NCBI GenBank assembly: GCA_904424815.1 | Contig: CAJGBI010000001.1 | Span: 1,383,671-1,447,670, forward strand | DNA length: 64,000 nt | Reading direction: 5' to 3' | Source: Puniceicoccaceae bacterium Marseille-Q1082 | GTDB taxonomy: Bacteria; Verrucomicrobiota; Verrucomicrobiia; Opitutales; Intestinicryptomonadaceae | Shown: positions 51,234 to 60,407 of the stretch, in pieces | Numbering within the stretch: the first letter of the stretch is position 1 | Layout of the letters: each line of letters begins with the position of its first letter | Notes under the pieces: model-generated | Seen by the model: the letters and a program-made list of their open reading frames with translations, nothing else | Databases searched by the model: none | What the model was told of the DNA's origin: nothing | Program-made: the position numbers and the translations under genes

Positions 51234-52553
51234 TTACGCCTGGAGCTGCCACGGCGCGCTGTACGCCCTGTCGCACATGCGGGCGGCCTCGGGGTCTCCG
51301 ACGATTTCCTCTTTTTTGGCGTCCCACTTTATCGGGCGGTTGAGGCGGTACGCGATTTCCGCCAGAAGGCAGCCGGTGTTGGTGCGGTGCGCGATTCCGA
51401 TGTCCGTCACCGCCGCGCGGCGGTCGAGAACGCTGTCGATGAACGCCGTGAAATGGCCGCCGCTGCGTATCGGGAACAGCCTGCTCTCCGTCGGCAAAAT
51501 CCTCGTCTCGGCGATTCCGAGCGGATCGGAATAAAGCGTCTCGCGCGAGACGAAGAGCATGCCCTTTGTCCCGAAGAACTGAACTCCGTTGCGGTTCATG
51601 TCGGATATTTCAATTTCGACGCCGCCCGGGTAGTGCATGACGACCTTGAATTTCAGCGGCTGGTCGGAGAATCCGCTCTTCGGCCATTCTACGAACTCAG
51701 GCACGATCTCCTCGGCTCCGGAATCGTCGTATCCGAGCGCCCAGTGGGCGATGTCGAGGTGGTGCGCGCCCCAGTCGGCGATCTTGCCCGCGCTGTAATT
51801 CGTCACCCCCCTCCATCGCGTGAAGGTTTTGCATGGGTTGTAGTAGCTCGGCTGGGCGGGCCCCTGCCACATCTGCCAGTCGAAGCCTTTGGGCACGGGA
51901 ACGGGTTTGAGGATTTCCGCCTTGAAATTCGACGGCAGGCCTATCTTTACGCGCGTGACGCGCCCGAGATAGCCGTTGCGTATGATCTCCGCCGCCCGGA
52001 CAAAGTCCGGAAGTGACCTCTGCCACGAGCCCGTCTGCCATATCCTGCCGGAATTCAGCACGGCGTCGCGCAAAACTTTGCCCTCGCGTATGGTGCGCGT
52101 GAGGGGCTTTTCGCCGAACACGTCCTTGCCGGCGTTGACGCACGCTATTCCCACTATGGCGTGCCAGTGGTCGGGAAGCGCCGTCATCACGACGTCGACG
52201 TCGGCGTCGGCGAGCATGTCGCGGAAATCCGCGTATACGGGAATGTCCATTCCGAAGAGCTTGCGCGCGTTGCGCAGGCCTTTGGTGTCCTTATTGTCGT
52301 ACCAATAGTACTGTCTGCCCTCGGTGTTGTTGACATCGCAGAGCCCGACTAACTGCACGCGCTTGTCGCCGGTAAAATTCTTGGTGTTGGCGGTTCCCTG
52401 GGTGCCGAGACCTATGCAACCCATCGTCACGCGCTCGCTGGGGGCGGTCGCGCCGCCCTTGCCGAGCGCGGAAGCCGGAATGATCGCGGGCATGCCGATC
52501 GCCGCGGACGCCGACGCAAATGTTTTTAGGAAATCTCTTCTTTTCATATGCAA
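51234..52553 (-). CDS. Gfo/Idh/MocA-family oxidoreductase with Tat signal
   Basis: A 439-residue exported NAD(P)-dependent oxidoreductase. The twin-arginine signal MKRRDFLKTFASASAAIG implies export in folded, cofactor-loaded form. The nucleotide motif is GCIGLGTQGTANTKNF near residue 45, followed by FGEKPLTRTIREG (Lys of EKP) and the YSAGKIADWGAHHLDIAHW dehydrogenase signature. It matches the exported planctomycete/verrucomicrobial Gfo/Idh branch. Start is 52553 or 52547. It forms an operon with the HEAT gene. Confidence 0.92.
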   Translation of the reverse strand: MHMKRRDFLKTFASASAAIGMPAIIPASALGKGGATAPSERVTMGCIGLGTQGTANTKNFTGDKRVQLVGLCDVNNTEGRQYYWYDNKDTKGLRNARKLFGMDIPVYADFRDMLADADVDVVMTALPDHWHAIVGIACVNAGKDVFGEKPLTRTIREGKVLRDAVLNSGRIWQTGSWQRSLPDFVRAAEIIRNGYLGRVTRVKIGLPSNFKAEILKPVPVPKGFDWQMWQGPAQPSYYNPCKTFTRWRGVTNYSAGKIADWGAHHLDIAHWALGYDDSGAEEIVPEFVEWPKSGFSDQPLKFKVVMHYPGGVEIEISDMNRNGVQFFGTKGMLFVSRETLYSDPLGIAETRILPTESRLFPIRSGGHFTAFIDSVLDRRAAVTDIGIAHRTNTGCLLAEIAYRLNRPIKWDAKKEEIVGDPEAARMCDRAYSAPWQLQA

Positions 52554-52826
52554 ATATTTTTTACCATAACGGAAAGCGCGGCGCGCCTCAAACGTTTGAT
52601 TAATTAAGACAATAAAATTCCGAACGGTCGCAAGTCAAGCCCTTTAACGCAAAAAAAAGCGGGCAAAAGGCTCTTCGGAAAAACACTTTTTGAAAACCGC
52701 GCGCGCCGCTTGCCGCCGGACCTCGCCGCGCAAAACTCCTCAATCTTCAAAAAAAACGCCCCCGCTCCGAATTTTTCGGCGCGGGGACGGGCTATGGAAT
52801 ATAAGATAAAAAAATCTTTCCTTGCG

Positions 52827-54245
52827 CTACTCAATCAGCGCGAATCCGTAGGGTTCAAGCGAAACTTTCGCCGAATCCCCGCCGCCCGAAACTTTTGCCC
52901 TCTGCGCGAAATACGCCTTCGGGTTCTCGGAAAGTTTAGCGGAAATCTCAACCGGCTCCGGCGAGGCGCTCACGAACACGAAAGTTTTTGAATCGCCCTT
53001 GGCGCGCTCGAAAGCCAGCACCTTGTCGTTTCCGGAGTCTATCCATTTCAGCTCTCCCGAGAAAAATTCCGGGCGCTCGCGGCGGATTTTGGACATTGCC
53101 TTCACGATTTCCAGCCTGCGCTTTCCGGCGTCGGTGAACGCCGCGGACCAGTCGAGAACGCTGCGGTTGTGGTGCCTGTTTGCGAAAAGGCTGTACTCCG
53201 CCCTGTCGGCGATTTCGTTGCCGGCAAAAAGCATCGGAATGCCGTCGATGGCTATGAGAAAAACCGTCATCGCGTCCGCGGCCTCATAGGGCATCTCCGC
53301 CTCCGGCCTTCCGTGGTCGGTGGAGAGGTCGTGGTTGTCGTAGTGGTACATCACGCGCGCGCCTTTCGGATAGCGCGCCTTGTTTTCCGTAAACCTCTTT
53401 TCGAGATCGCCGGCGGTCTTGAACTTAGCATCCTTGGAGCCCGCGAAGAAATCCTTCATATTTATAGCGATTCCAAAACCGTAGTTGGCGTCGTACGCTT
53501 TGAGCTGGCATACGGCGCGGGTGGACTCGGCTATCAGGGCGATGTCGGGCTTTATCTTTTCGAGCCGCGCGCGCGCGCTTTCCCAAAATTCAATGGGGAT
53601 GTGGCTCTCCGCGTCCGCGCGGTAGCCGTCAACGCCAAATTCGCGGACAAAATATTCCATGTTTGAAATCAGGTATTCGCGCAATTTCGGGTTGTCGAAA
53701 TTGAGCGCCGGAAAGCGCCAAAGACCGTTTTTGACTTTGCCGTTTTCGTCCCGCGTCACGAAATCGGGGTTTGTGGTTATGATGTCGGCAGTCGGCCCGC
53801 AATGGTAGTAGACCAGATCCAATATTACTTTCATTCCCAGTTCGTGGGCGCGGTCCACGAACTTTTTCAGGTCGGCTTCCGTCCCGTATTCGGAATCTAT
53901 TTTAAAATAATTCTTTATCCTGTACGGATTGCACGGGTTGTTCGTGTTGCTCTTTTTCTGGCGGGGGCTCCAAAACTCCCTGTTCTGGTCGGGGTCGGAC
54001 TCGACTATCGGCATGAGGTACACGCAGCCGATTCCCGCGTCCGCGAGGTGCCCGAGCCGCTCGGTAGCCGCCGCAAGCGTGCCCTCCTGCGTAAAGGAGC
54101 GCAGGGGAATTTGGCATATCACGGTTTTAGTCAGCCATTCCGGCGCCTGGCGCGCGGAAAGATCGGAAATTTTTCCGGCGGCGCCGGATGCTGCGGCGAG
54201 CTGCGACGCCAAAAACAATGCGCAAAAGAATTTTTTCATATCCAT
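52827..54245 (-). CDS. GH13-family alpha-amylase-like glycosidase
   Basis: A 472-residue exported enzyme with signal peptide (FFCALFLASQLAAASG). The GH13 conserved regions are present: region I LDLVYYHCG, region II GVDGYRADAES with the nucleophile Asp, region III LIAESTR with the acid/base Glu, and region IV YDNHDLS with the third Asp. A C-terminal beta domain ends at EPYGFALIE. The region I usual Asn-His is Tyr-His-Cys, which is atypical. It probably cleaves alpha-1,4-glucans; exact specificity is open. Confidence 0.88.
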   Translation of the reverse strand: MDMKKFFCALFLASQLAAASGAAGKISDLSARQAPEWLTKTVICQIPLRSFTQEGTLAAATERLGHLADAGIGCVYLMPIVESDPDQNREFWSPRQKKSNTNNPCNPYRIKNYFKIDSEYGTEADLKKFVDRAHELGMKVILDLVYYHCGPTADIITTNPDFVTRDENGKVKNGLWRFPALNFDNPKLREYLISNMEYFVREFGVDGYRADAESHIPIEFWESARARLEKIKPDIALIAESTRAVCQLKAYDANYGFGIAINMKDFFAGSKDAKFKTAGDLEKRFTENKARYPKGARVMYHYDNHDLSTDHGRPEAEMPYEAADAMTVFLIAIDGIPMLFAGNEIADRAEYSLFANRHHNRSVLDWSAAFTDAGKRRLEIVKAMSKIRRERPEFFSGELKWIDSGNDKVLAFERAKGDSKTFVFVSASPEPVEISAKLSENPKAYFAQRAKVSGGGDSAKVSLEPYGFALIE

Positions 54246-54302
54246 ATCCCTGAAAATATTAGGCGGCGCAATCGGAGCAAGAAACTTTGGGCGATTTTTT
54301 AG

Positions 54303-54313
54303 TTAACAGTAAA
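54303..54313. promoter_or_regulatory. Palindrome TTAACAGTAAA upstream of pntAA
   Basis: Member of the TTWACWGTWAA set, 54 bases before pntAA. It is followed by AATGGGTTGA, also seen after the motif at 3608 (AATGGGTTGAC). A shared regulatory function is inferred. Confidence 0.35.
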
Positions 54314-54366
54314 TTTAAAAAATGGGTTGATTTTCATTTTAGGAGGGCGCAACATGGGATATACCG

Positions 54367-55482
54367 ATGAAAACACTATTCGTATCAGCAGAAACAGACC
54401 CGAGGGAGACTCGCGTGGCGGTCACGCCGACGGACGCGAAGAAACTCGGCAAACTCGGCTGGGCCGTAAAAGTCTGCCGCGGAGCGGGCGTGAAGGCCGG
54501 GTTCTCCGACGCGCAGTATTCGGAGGCGGGCGCCGAAATCGCCGATTCCGGAGAGGCGGGCGCGGCGGATTTCGTCGTCGGGGTGCGCAAGCCCTCCGCG
54601 GACGATGTCGCCAAATTAAAGAAGGGCTCCTTCCACCTGAGCCTTCTCGACCCGTTCAACGAAAAGGCGCTCATAAAGGCTTTCGCCGACGCCGGAGTGA
54701 CCGCGGCGAGCTTCGAGATGATCCCGCGCAGCACGATAGCGCAAAAAATGGACGTTCTGAGCTCGCAGTCCAACCTCGCGGGCTACTGCGCGGTGCTGAA
54801 GGCGGCGACTTCCATAAACAAAATAGCGCCCATGATGATGACACCGGCTGGCACGATTTCGCCCCTGAAATTTTTCATAGTCGGCGTCGGGGTCGCGGGA
54901 TTGCAGGCGATAGCCACCGCCAAGCGAATCGGCGCGAGGGTCGAGGCGTTCGACACCCGCCCCGTAGTGGAGGAGCAAGTCAAAAGCCTCGGGGCAAAAT
55001 TCGTTAAAATCGACCTCGGCGAGACGGGCCAGACGGCGCAGGGATACGCCAAGGCTCTCACACCCGAGCAAATCGAGCTGCAGCGCAAGGGAATGGCGAA
55101 AGTTTGCGCCCAGGCGGACGTGGTGATAACCACGGCAAAACTCTTCGGGAGAAAGGCGCCCGTAATAATAACCGCCGAAATGGTCGCCGGAATGAAACCC
55201 GGCAGCGTTGTGGTGGACATGGCGGTCGAGAGCGGCGGCAACGTCGAGGGCTCCAAGCCCGACGAGACCGTAATCTCGCCCAACGGCGTGATGATAATCG
55301 GCAACACCTGCCTCGAGGCCTCCGTGCCCGCGACGGCAAGCCAGATGTACGGGGCGAACGTTTATAATTTCATAGAACACTTCACTTCCGACGGCGAATT
55401 CCGCGTAAATATGGAAGACCCGATTATGAAATCGTGCGTCGTCGCCCGCGACGGCAAGATAACCGACGAACGCTTTATGTGA
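54367..55482 (+). CDS. pntAA: NAD(P) transhydrogenase alpha subunit part 1 (PntAA)
   Basis: A 371-residue soluble NAD(H)-binding subunit (dI). Motifs: SAETDPRETRVAVTPTDAKKL at the start, SQSNLAGYCAVLKAA near residue 134, the Rossmann motif FFIVGVGVAGLQAIATAKRIGARVEAFDTRP near 170, and GSVVVDMAVESGGNVEGSKPDE near 285. It is the first gene of a split pntAA-AB-B operon. A strong AGGAGG lies at 54341-54346, but the well-spaced ATG after it (54354) is out of frame with this gene; ATG 54367 is 20 bases away. Confidence 0.93.
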   Translation: MKTLFVSAETDPRETRVAVTPTDAKKLGKLGWAVKVCRGAGVKAGFSDAQYSEAGAEIADSGEAGAADFVVGVRKPSADDVAKLKKGSFHLSLLDPFNEKALIKAFADAGVTAASFEMIPRSTIAQKMDVLSSQSNLAGYCAVLKAATSINKIAPMMMTPAGTISPLKFFIVGVGVAGLQAIATAKRIGARVEAFDTRPVVEEQVKSLGAKFVKIDLGETGQTAQGYAKALTPEQIELQRKGMAKVCAQADVVITTAKLFGRKAPVIITAEMVAGMKPGSVVVDMAVESGGNVEGSKPDETVISPNGVMIIGNTCLEASVPATASQMYGANVYNFIEHFTSDGEFRVNMEDPIMKSCVVARDGKITDERFM

Positions 55483-55492
55483 GGACATTGCC

Positions 55493-55780
55493 ATGGAACT
55501 GATTCTGTTGCTATTCATATTCACGCTGTCCGTGTTCCTCGGATTCGAGCTGATATCCAAGGTGCCCAGCCAGCTGCACACGCCCCTTATGAGCGGCTCA
55601 AACGCCATAAGCGGCATAACCATAGTCGGCGCTATCATCGCCACGGGCGGCACCGACAACAGCATGTTCGCCACCGCCCTCGGATTTGCGGCGCTTGTGC
55701 TGGCGACTATCAATGTGGTCGGCGGATACCTCGTCACCGACAGGATGCTTGCCATGTTTAAAAAGAAGGGGGACAAATAG
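55493..55780 (+). CDS. pntAB: NAD(P) transhydrogenase alpha subunit part 2 (PntAB), membrane
   Basis: A 95-residue inner-membrane subunit with about three helices (LLLFIFTLSVFLGFELI; SGITIVGAIIATGG; LGFAALVLATINVVGGYLVTDRML). VPSQLHTPLMSGSNAISGI is the family signature. It begins 10 bases after pntAA and 2 bases before pntB. Confidence 0.95.
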   Translation: MELILLLFIFTLSVFLGFELISKVPSQLHTPLMSGSNAISGITIVGAIIATGGTDNSMFATALGFAALVLATINVVGGYLVTDRMLAMFKKKGDK

Positions 55781-55782
55781 CC

Positions 55783-57192
55783 ATGAACCCGCAAATCATA
55801 AACATCGCCTACATAGTTTCAGCCGTAATATTCATTCTGGGCATAAAAATGCTCGGAAAGGCCGAAACCGCCCGAAAGGGCAACATACTGTCCTCGGTCG
55901 GCATGCTCGTGGCGGTAGTGTTCACGCTCTTTGACCACAAGATTCTCGACGCCACCGATAAAATCACATGGGCGATCCTCGCCGGCGGCCTGCTGCTCGG
56001 CGCGCTCGCGGGCTGGATAGCGGCAAAGAAAGTCAAGATGACTTCCATGCCCGAGATGGTCGCCTTGCTCAACGGCTTCGGAGGGCTCGCCTCGCTTCTC
56101 GTGGCGTGGGCGGAATACCATTACGACGGCGTCGCAAATATCGCGGTCGGCGGATTTTCAAAATTTGCAATTATCTCAACGATTCTCATCGGCGGCGTGA
56201 CGTTCACGGGCTCGGCTTACGCATGGGCAAAGCTCTCCGGAAAACTGTCCGGAAAGCCCGCTATCTACGCCGGGCAGAAGGCCGTAAACGCGGCAATCGC
56301 GCTGCTCGCGCTCGCGTCCTCAGCCGCGTTCACGGTCGTCGGAGACTACCAGGTCGGATATGAAATGATGGCCGCCGCGATAGTCCTGTCGCTCGTCCTC
56401 GGCATAGTGGCCGTCATGCCCATCGGCGGGGGCGATATGCCGGTGGTAATATCGCTGCTCAACTCTCTCTCCGGCCTGGCGGCTTGCGCGGCGGGCTTTG
56501 TTATACAAAACAATGTGCTCATCGTCGCGGGCTCCCTCGTCGGCGCAAGCGGCGTCATACTCACCGTCATAATGTGCAAGTCGATGAACAGGACGCTCTC
56601 CAACGTGCTGTTCTCGGGCTTCGGCTCCGCGGCGGGAGGCTCGAAAAACAAAGTCGAGGGCGAGATGAAAGCCATCTCCGCGGACGACGCGTACTACATC
56701 CTCGAAGCCGCCCAGAGCGTTGTGTTCATCCCGGGCTACGGAATGGCGGTGGCGCAAGCCCAGCACGCCGTCAAGGAGCTCGCCGAAATCCTCGAAAACA
56801 ACGGCGCGGAAGTCGCGTTCGCAATACATCCCGTCGCCGGCCGCATGCCCGGGCACATGAACGTGCTGCTCGCGGAAGCCGACGTTCCCTACGAGCAGCT
56901 CAAAGAAATGGAGGAGGCAAACAAAATCCTCGAAAACGCGGACGTTGCGATAGTGATAGGCGCCAACGACGTTGTAAACCCCGCCGCCGCGGAGGACAAG
57001 GGAAGCCCGATCTACGGAATGCCGATAATAGAGGCGTTCAAGGCGAAGACGGTGCTAGCGCTCAAACGCGGCAAGGGGGCGGGATTCTCCGGCCTCGAAA
57101 ACGGGCTGTTCTTCAGGCCGAACACCAGAATGATCTACGGCGACGCAAAAGCCACAATAAACGAGCTCGTCTCAAAATTCAAAGACGCCTGA
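55783..57192 (+). CDS. pntB: NAD(P) transhydrogenase beta subunit (PntB)
   Basis: A 469-residue subunit. The N-terminal ~280 residues form about nine membrane helices of the proton channel. The C-terminal ~180 residues bind NADP(H): VVFIPGYGMAVAQAQHAVKEL, HPVAGRMPGHMNVLLAEADVPY, IGANDVVNPAAAEDKGSPIYGMPI and FFRPNTRMIYGDAKAT. The complete enzyme couples proton entry to NADPH formation. The stop TGA begins the 21-base inverted repeat that encloses the following repeat region. Confidence 0.95.
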   Translation: MNPQIINIAYIVSAVIFILGIKMLGKAETARKGNILSSVGMLVAVVFTLFDHKILDATDKITWAILAGGLLLGALAGWIAAKKVKMTSMPEMVALLNGFGGLASLLVAWAEYHYDGVANIAVGGFSKFAIISTILIGGVTFTGSAYAWAKLSGKLSGKPAIYAGQKAVNAAIALLALASSAAFTVVGDYQVGYEMMAAAIVLSLVLGIVAVMPIGGGDMPVVISLLNSLSGLAACAAGFVIQNNVLIVAGSLVGASGVILTVIMCKSMNRTLSNVLFSGFGSAAGGSKNKVEGEMKAISADDAYYILEAAQSVVFIPGYGMAVAQAQHAVKELAEILENNGAEVAFAIHPVAGRMPGHMNVLLAEADVPYEQLKEMEEANKILENADVAIVIGANDVVNPAAAEDKGSPIYGMPIIEAFKAKTVLALKRGKGAGFSGLENGLFFRPNTRMIYGDAKATINELVSKFKDA

Positions 57193-57242
57193 TTTGGCGA
57201 ATGCTTTTGGCGCAGAGCGAGCGCCTGCCGCTAACGCTCCGT

Positions 57243-57304
57243 TTTGAAAGAGCCCGCTGGCGGGAGCGTACTGGCGTATGCGACCGGCGGCGGGCTCTTT
57301 CAAA
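57243..57304. repeat. 15-bp hairpin downstream of pntB
   Basis: TTTGAAAGAGCCCGC / GCGGGCTCTTTCAAA arms with an inner GCGTAC-TGGC-GTATGC core. It probably shields the 3' end of the pnt transcript. Confidence 0.7.
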
Positions 57305-58107
57305 TTGAACTCGCCGCACAGCAGCGCCCGTCTCGGCGGCAGCGGCGATTCTGTTTTTCGCTGCGCGCTCGTTTTTTTACCCACGGCGATGCGTTGTTCT
57401 TGTAGTTCATATCATATTCCGCAGCGGTTCGTTGCCAACAAAAGTTTCGCTGCGCGGGCTTTTGCGTTCTCGTCTGAGCGGCAACCCAAACGCGAAAGCA
57501 AGGGACAATTGAAGCGGGACTGGCTATTTCCGCCTGAGAAATGAATAAACGGCATTATCGTCAAAACGGGGCAGGCACATTGGCTTTGCCAATCGCCGCA
57601 GGGGGCGGCGGCAGGGCCGCTTCCATTGAAGGGGCTGACGCCCCTTACGAAGATTGGCTTCGCCAATGCTTCTATCCCCTCCCCGTTCCCCACAAAAAAC
57701 GAACCTCCCATGAGAGGTTCGTTAGCTCTTCCGGAGTTCGTTCCACAAAACCCCAACTTCCCCGATTTGGCGTAATGCTTTTGGAGATAAAAACGGGGCG
57801 CAAGCGAAACGGCGGATTGAAGCGTATTAAACATACGCGAAAGTCGCCGTTATCCGTCCCCCACAAAAAAACGAACCTCCCATGAGAGGTTCGTCAGCAC
57901 TTCCGGAGTTCGTTCCGAAAACCGCAGGTTCCCGATTTGGCGCAATGATTTTGGAGCTAAAAACGGGGCGCAAGCGAAACGGCGGATTGAAGCGTATTAA
58001 ACATACGCGAAACTCAACAGTTATCCGTCACCCACAAAAAAACGAACCTCCCATGAGAGGTTCGTTAACACTTCCGAAGTTCGTTCTCCCCAAACCTAAG
58101 CTTCCCC

Positions 58108-58239
58108 GATTTGGCGCAATGATTTTGGAGCTAAAAACGGGGCGCAAGCGAAACAAAGGGTCGAAGCGTATTGAACATACGCGAGAGTCTTTGTTATCGC
58201 GCAGCAACTCGTTTTTAGCCCAAAAGCATTCGCCAAATC
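58108..58239. repeat. ERIC-like palindrome at the fabF 3' end
   Basis: Outer arms as in the copy at 25990. The inner stem here is ACAAAG/CTTTGT, where the other copy has ACGGCG/CGCCGT, so both sides changed together. The core is GCGTAT/ATACGC. Confidence 0.8.
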
Positions 58240-59479
58240 AGAATTTGCGGAAGAGCAGCGCGCCGTTGTGCCCGCCAAACCCGAGATTCGTGCTTATTGC
58301 CACGTTTACGTCGGCTTTGCGAGCGACATTCGGAACGTAGTCGAGGTCGCATTCCGGATCGGGGTGCTCGTAGTTTATCGTGGGGGGCACTATGCCCGTC
58401 TCGATGGTTTTTGCGCAAACCGCCGCCTCGATGGCGCCAGCCGCCCCGAGCATGTGGCCCGTCATGCTCTTGGTAGAGCTCACCATCAGCTTGTCGGCCG
58501 CCGCGCCGAATACCTTGCGGATTGCGGCGGTCTCGAATTTGTCGTTGTATGGGGTGGAAGTGCCGTGCGCGTTTATATAGTCCACCTGTTCGGGCGCAAC
58601 TCCGGCGTCCTCCATCGTGCGGCTGAGGCACTGGGCGAGGCCGCGGCCCTCGATATCGGGGCTCGTGATATGGTAGGCGTCGCAAGTCGCGCCGTATCCG
58701 GAGAGCTCGCAGTAGATTTTTGCGCCGCGCGCGACGGCGTGCTCGTAGCGTTCGAGGACTATAACGCCCGCGCCCTCGCCCATTACAAACCCGCACCTGT
58801 CGGCGTCGAATGGGCGCGACGCGCGCTGGGGCTCGTCGTTGAAATTGGTGGCCATCGCCTTCATCGCGCAGAATCCCGCAAAGCTGAGGGGGGTGACGGC
58901 GGCTTCGCTGCCTCCCGCAAGGATTATGTCTTCTCTGCCCATTTGCAGGTGAAGGAGGGCCTCGCCTATCGCGTGGGTTCCAGTCGCGCAGGCGCTGACA
59001 ACGCTGAAATTGACGCCCTTCGCGCCCACTTCTATCGCAACCACCCCCGAGGACATGTTTGCCAAGAGGTTTGGAATCATGAACGGGGAAACGCGCCTCG
59101 GCCCGCGCTCGATAAACGCGCGCGACTGCTTTTCGATGGTGTCCATTCCCCCGACGCCCGAGCCGATCAGCACGCCGAAGCGCTCCGGGTCTACGTCGCC
59201 CTCTTTGAGGTTGGCGTCCTGCATGGCGAGCTTGGCGGCGGCGACGGCGAAATGCGTGTATCTGTCGCTTCTCTTCGCCTCCTTGGGATCCATGTATTTG
59301 GTTGCGTCGAAGTCCCTGCACTCGGCGGCGACCCGGCAATTGAGCTCGGTGGCGTCGAAGAGGGTGACGTGCCCTATTCCGTTTTTGCCGTTGGATAAGG
59401 CGTCCCAGAAGGGCGCGATTCCGTCGCCGAACGGGGAAATCACCCCGAGACCGGTAATTACAATGCGTTGTTTTGGCAT
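58238..59479 (-). CDS. fabF: 3-oxoacyl-ACP synthase II
   Basis: A 413-residue condensing enzyme of fatty-acid elongation. The catalytic triad is visible: Cys in SACATGTHAIGEA near residue 166, His in NAHGTSTPYND near 307 and His in GFGGHNGALLF near 404. FVMGEGAGVIVLERYEHA and KSMTGHMLGAAG are further signatures. Homodimeric and cytoplasmic. acpP lies upstream on the same strand with a terminator in between, so transcription of fabF may be partly independent. Its stop starts the repeat block. Confidence 0.96.
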   Translation of the reverse strand: MPKQRIVITGLGVISPFGDGIAPFWDALSNGKNGIGHVTLFDATELNCRVAAECRDFDATKYMDPKEAKRSDRYTHFAVAAAKLAMQDANLKEGDVDPERFGVLIGSGVGGMDTIEKQSRAFIERGPRRVSPFMIPNLLANMSSGVVAIEVGAKGVNFSVVSACATGTHAIGEALLHLQMGREDIILAGGSEAAVTPLSFAGFCAMKAMATNFNDEPQRASRPFDADRCGFVMGEGAGVIVLERYEHAVARGAKIYCELSGYGATCDAYHITSPDIEGRGLAQCLSRTMEDAGVAPEQVDYINAHGTSTPYNDKFETAAIRKVFGAAADKLMVSSTKSMTGHMLGAAGAIEAAVCAKTIETGIVPPTINYEHPDPECDLDYVPNVARKADVNVAISTNLGFGGHNGALLFRKF

Positions 59480-59700
59480 AGTTTTTTTGTGTTTGTGCGT
59501 TTGCGTCGCGCGGCCGCGCGGGAAGCCTCCTCCCGCGCGCGATGCGGGCGCCCGCCAATCCGAAAAACTTTCTCCGTCGGTCGGCTTTCAGCCGCGCCGC
59601 CCGTGGCGGGGCGTTTGAGAGCATACTGGAAGTCCGTTTTGCCGGCACAGCGACGGCGCGCGACCGTCCGCATCAGATCTTCGAAGGGGAAATCCCCTCT
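59480..59700. other. Intergenic region upstream of fabF
   Basis: About 220 bases between the acpP terminator and the fabF start. GC-rich, no gene seen; it must contain any independent fabF promoter. Confidence 0.4.
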
Positions 59701-59741
59701 AAAAAAACGACCCGCCCAATGTATGAAACACGGCGGGTCGT
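59701..59741 (-). terminator. Terminator of acpP
   Basis: ACGACCCGCC/GGCGGGTCGT stem with ~15-base loop, followed on the minus strand by seven T. Confidence 0.87.
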
Positions 59742-59759
59742 CGGCAAAATCGCGAGCCG

Positions 59760-60017
59760 CTATTCGGCCTTCGACTTCGACTTGATGTAATCGATAACCT
59801 TGCCGACCGTCGTGAGCTTTTCGGCGTCAGATTCGGGAATCTCCTCCCCGCCCATCTGATCCTTGAACTCTTCTTCGAAAGCCATGATGAGCTCAACGGT
59901 GTCGAGCGAATCGGCGCCGAGGTCGTCTATAAAGCTGGCCTCGGGGGTGATTTGCTCTTCATTGACATTGAGCTGGTTTACGATTATCTCTTTTACTCTT
60001 TGTTCGATATCTGACAT
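59760..60017 (-). CDS. acpP: Acyl carrier protein
   Basis: An 85-residue acidic carrier. The 4'-phosphopantetheine Ser is in [18 protein letters not shown] near residue 38, the standard four-helix arrangement. The N-terminus [18 protein letters not shown] matches bacterial AcpP. It is upstream of fabF, as in many fab clusters. Confidence 0.97.
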   Translation of the reverse strand: MSDIEQRVKEIIVNQLNVNEEQITPEASFIDDLGADSLDTVELIMAFEEEFKDQMGGEEIPESDAEKLTTVGKVIDYIKSKSKAE

Positions 60018-60407
60018 GTCGTGTCTTGTTGGATGTTTGTCTCGAAAATGAGAATTGTGTTAGAATAGAATCGCATTTGAACGTTTTGTAAAGCTTTTTT
60101 TGGGCGAGCAAGATGCGCAGAAGCACGTATGGATACGCCGTGCAGTGGGAAGAACGGCGACTCCGGCGCGGCGGCGCGCAAGATTTCCGCCCGCAAAGCC
60201 AATCTCTTCCTGCTGCAACAGCTTTACAATGCTCCCCCATTTTTCAACAACATAAGTTATTGCCACATATTAAAATGAGCTACTTACGTTTATGTTTTTA
60301 CGGTAAAATTGAACACCGGAAAGGGAATTTAAACATGCGCCGGCTACGGGCGCGCGCCTGCGTATGCGGGCTGCGGATTCGCCCAAAACGAAGCGCCGGC
60401 CGCGCTT
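60018..60407. other. Intergenic region between acpP and a small membrane protein
   Basis: About 390 bases. The left part is AT-rich and should hold the acpP promoter (around 60040-60090). No RNA gene recognised. A plus-strand open frame runs through it, but its composition is arginine-rich and shows no family. Confidence 0.4.

Larger units (their letters stand above)
57190..58240. repeat. Repeat block bounded by perfect 21-bp inverted repeats
   Basis: Left edge 57190-57210 and right edge 58220-58240 are perfect inverted copies (TTTGGCGAATGCTTTTGG core), each starting with the stop codon of a flanking gene (pntB and fabF). Inside are a 15-bp hairpin (57243-57304), the leader module (57590-57680), and three tandem units with stems at 57698, 57870 and 58041. 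No transposase or gene seen. It is a variant of the 25223 array. Confidence 0.88.

Noticed and set aside
57541-58340. Open frames across repeat array 2 as genes
   Set aside because: Same repeat-derived peptide; frames change between units and one runs antisense into fabF.
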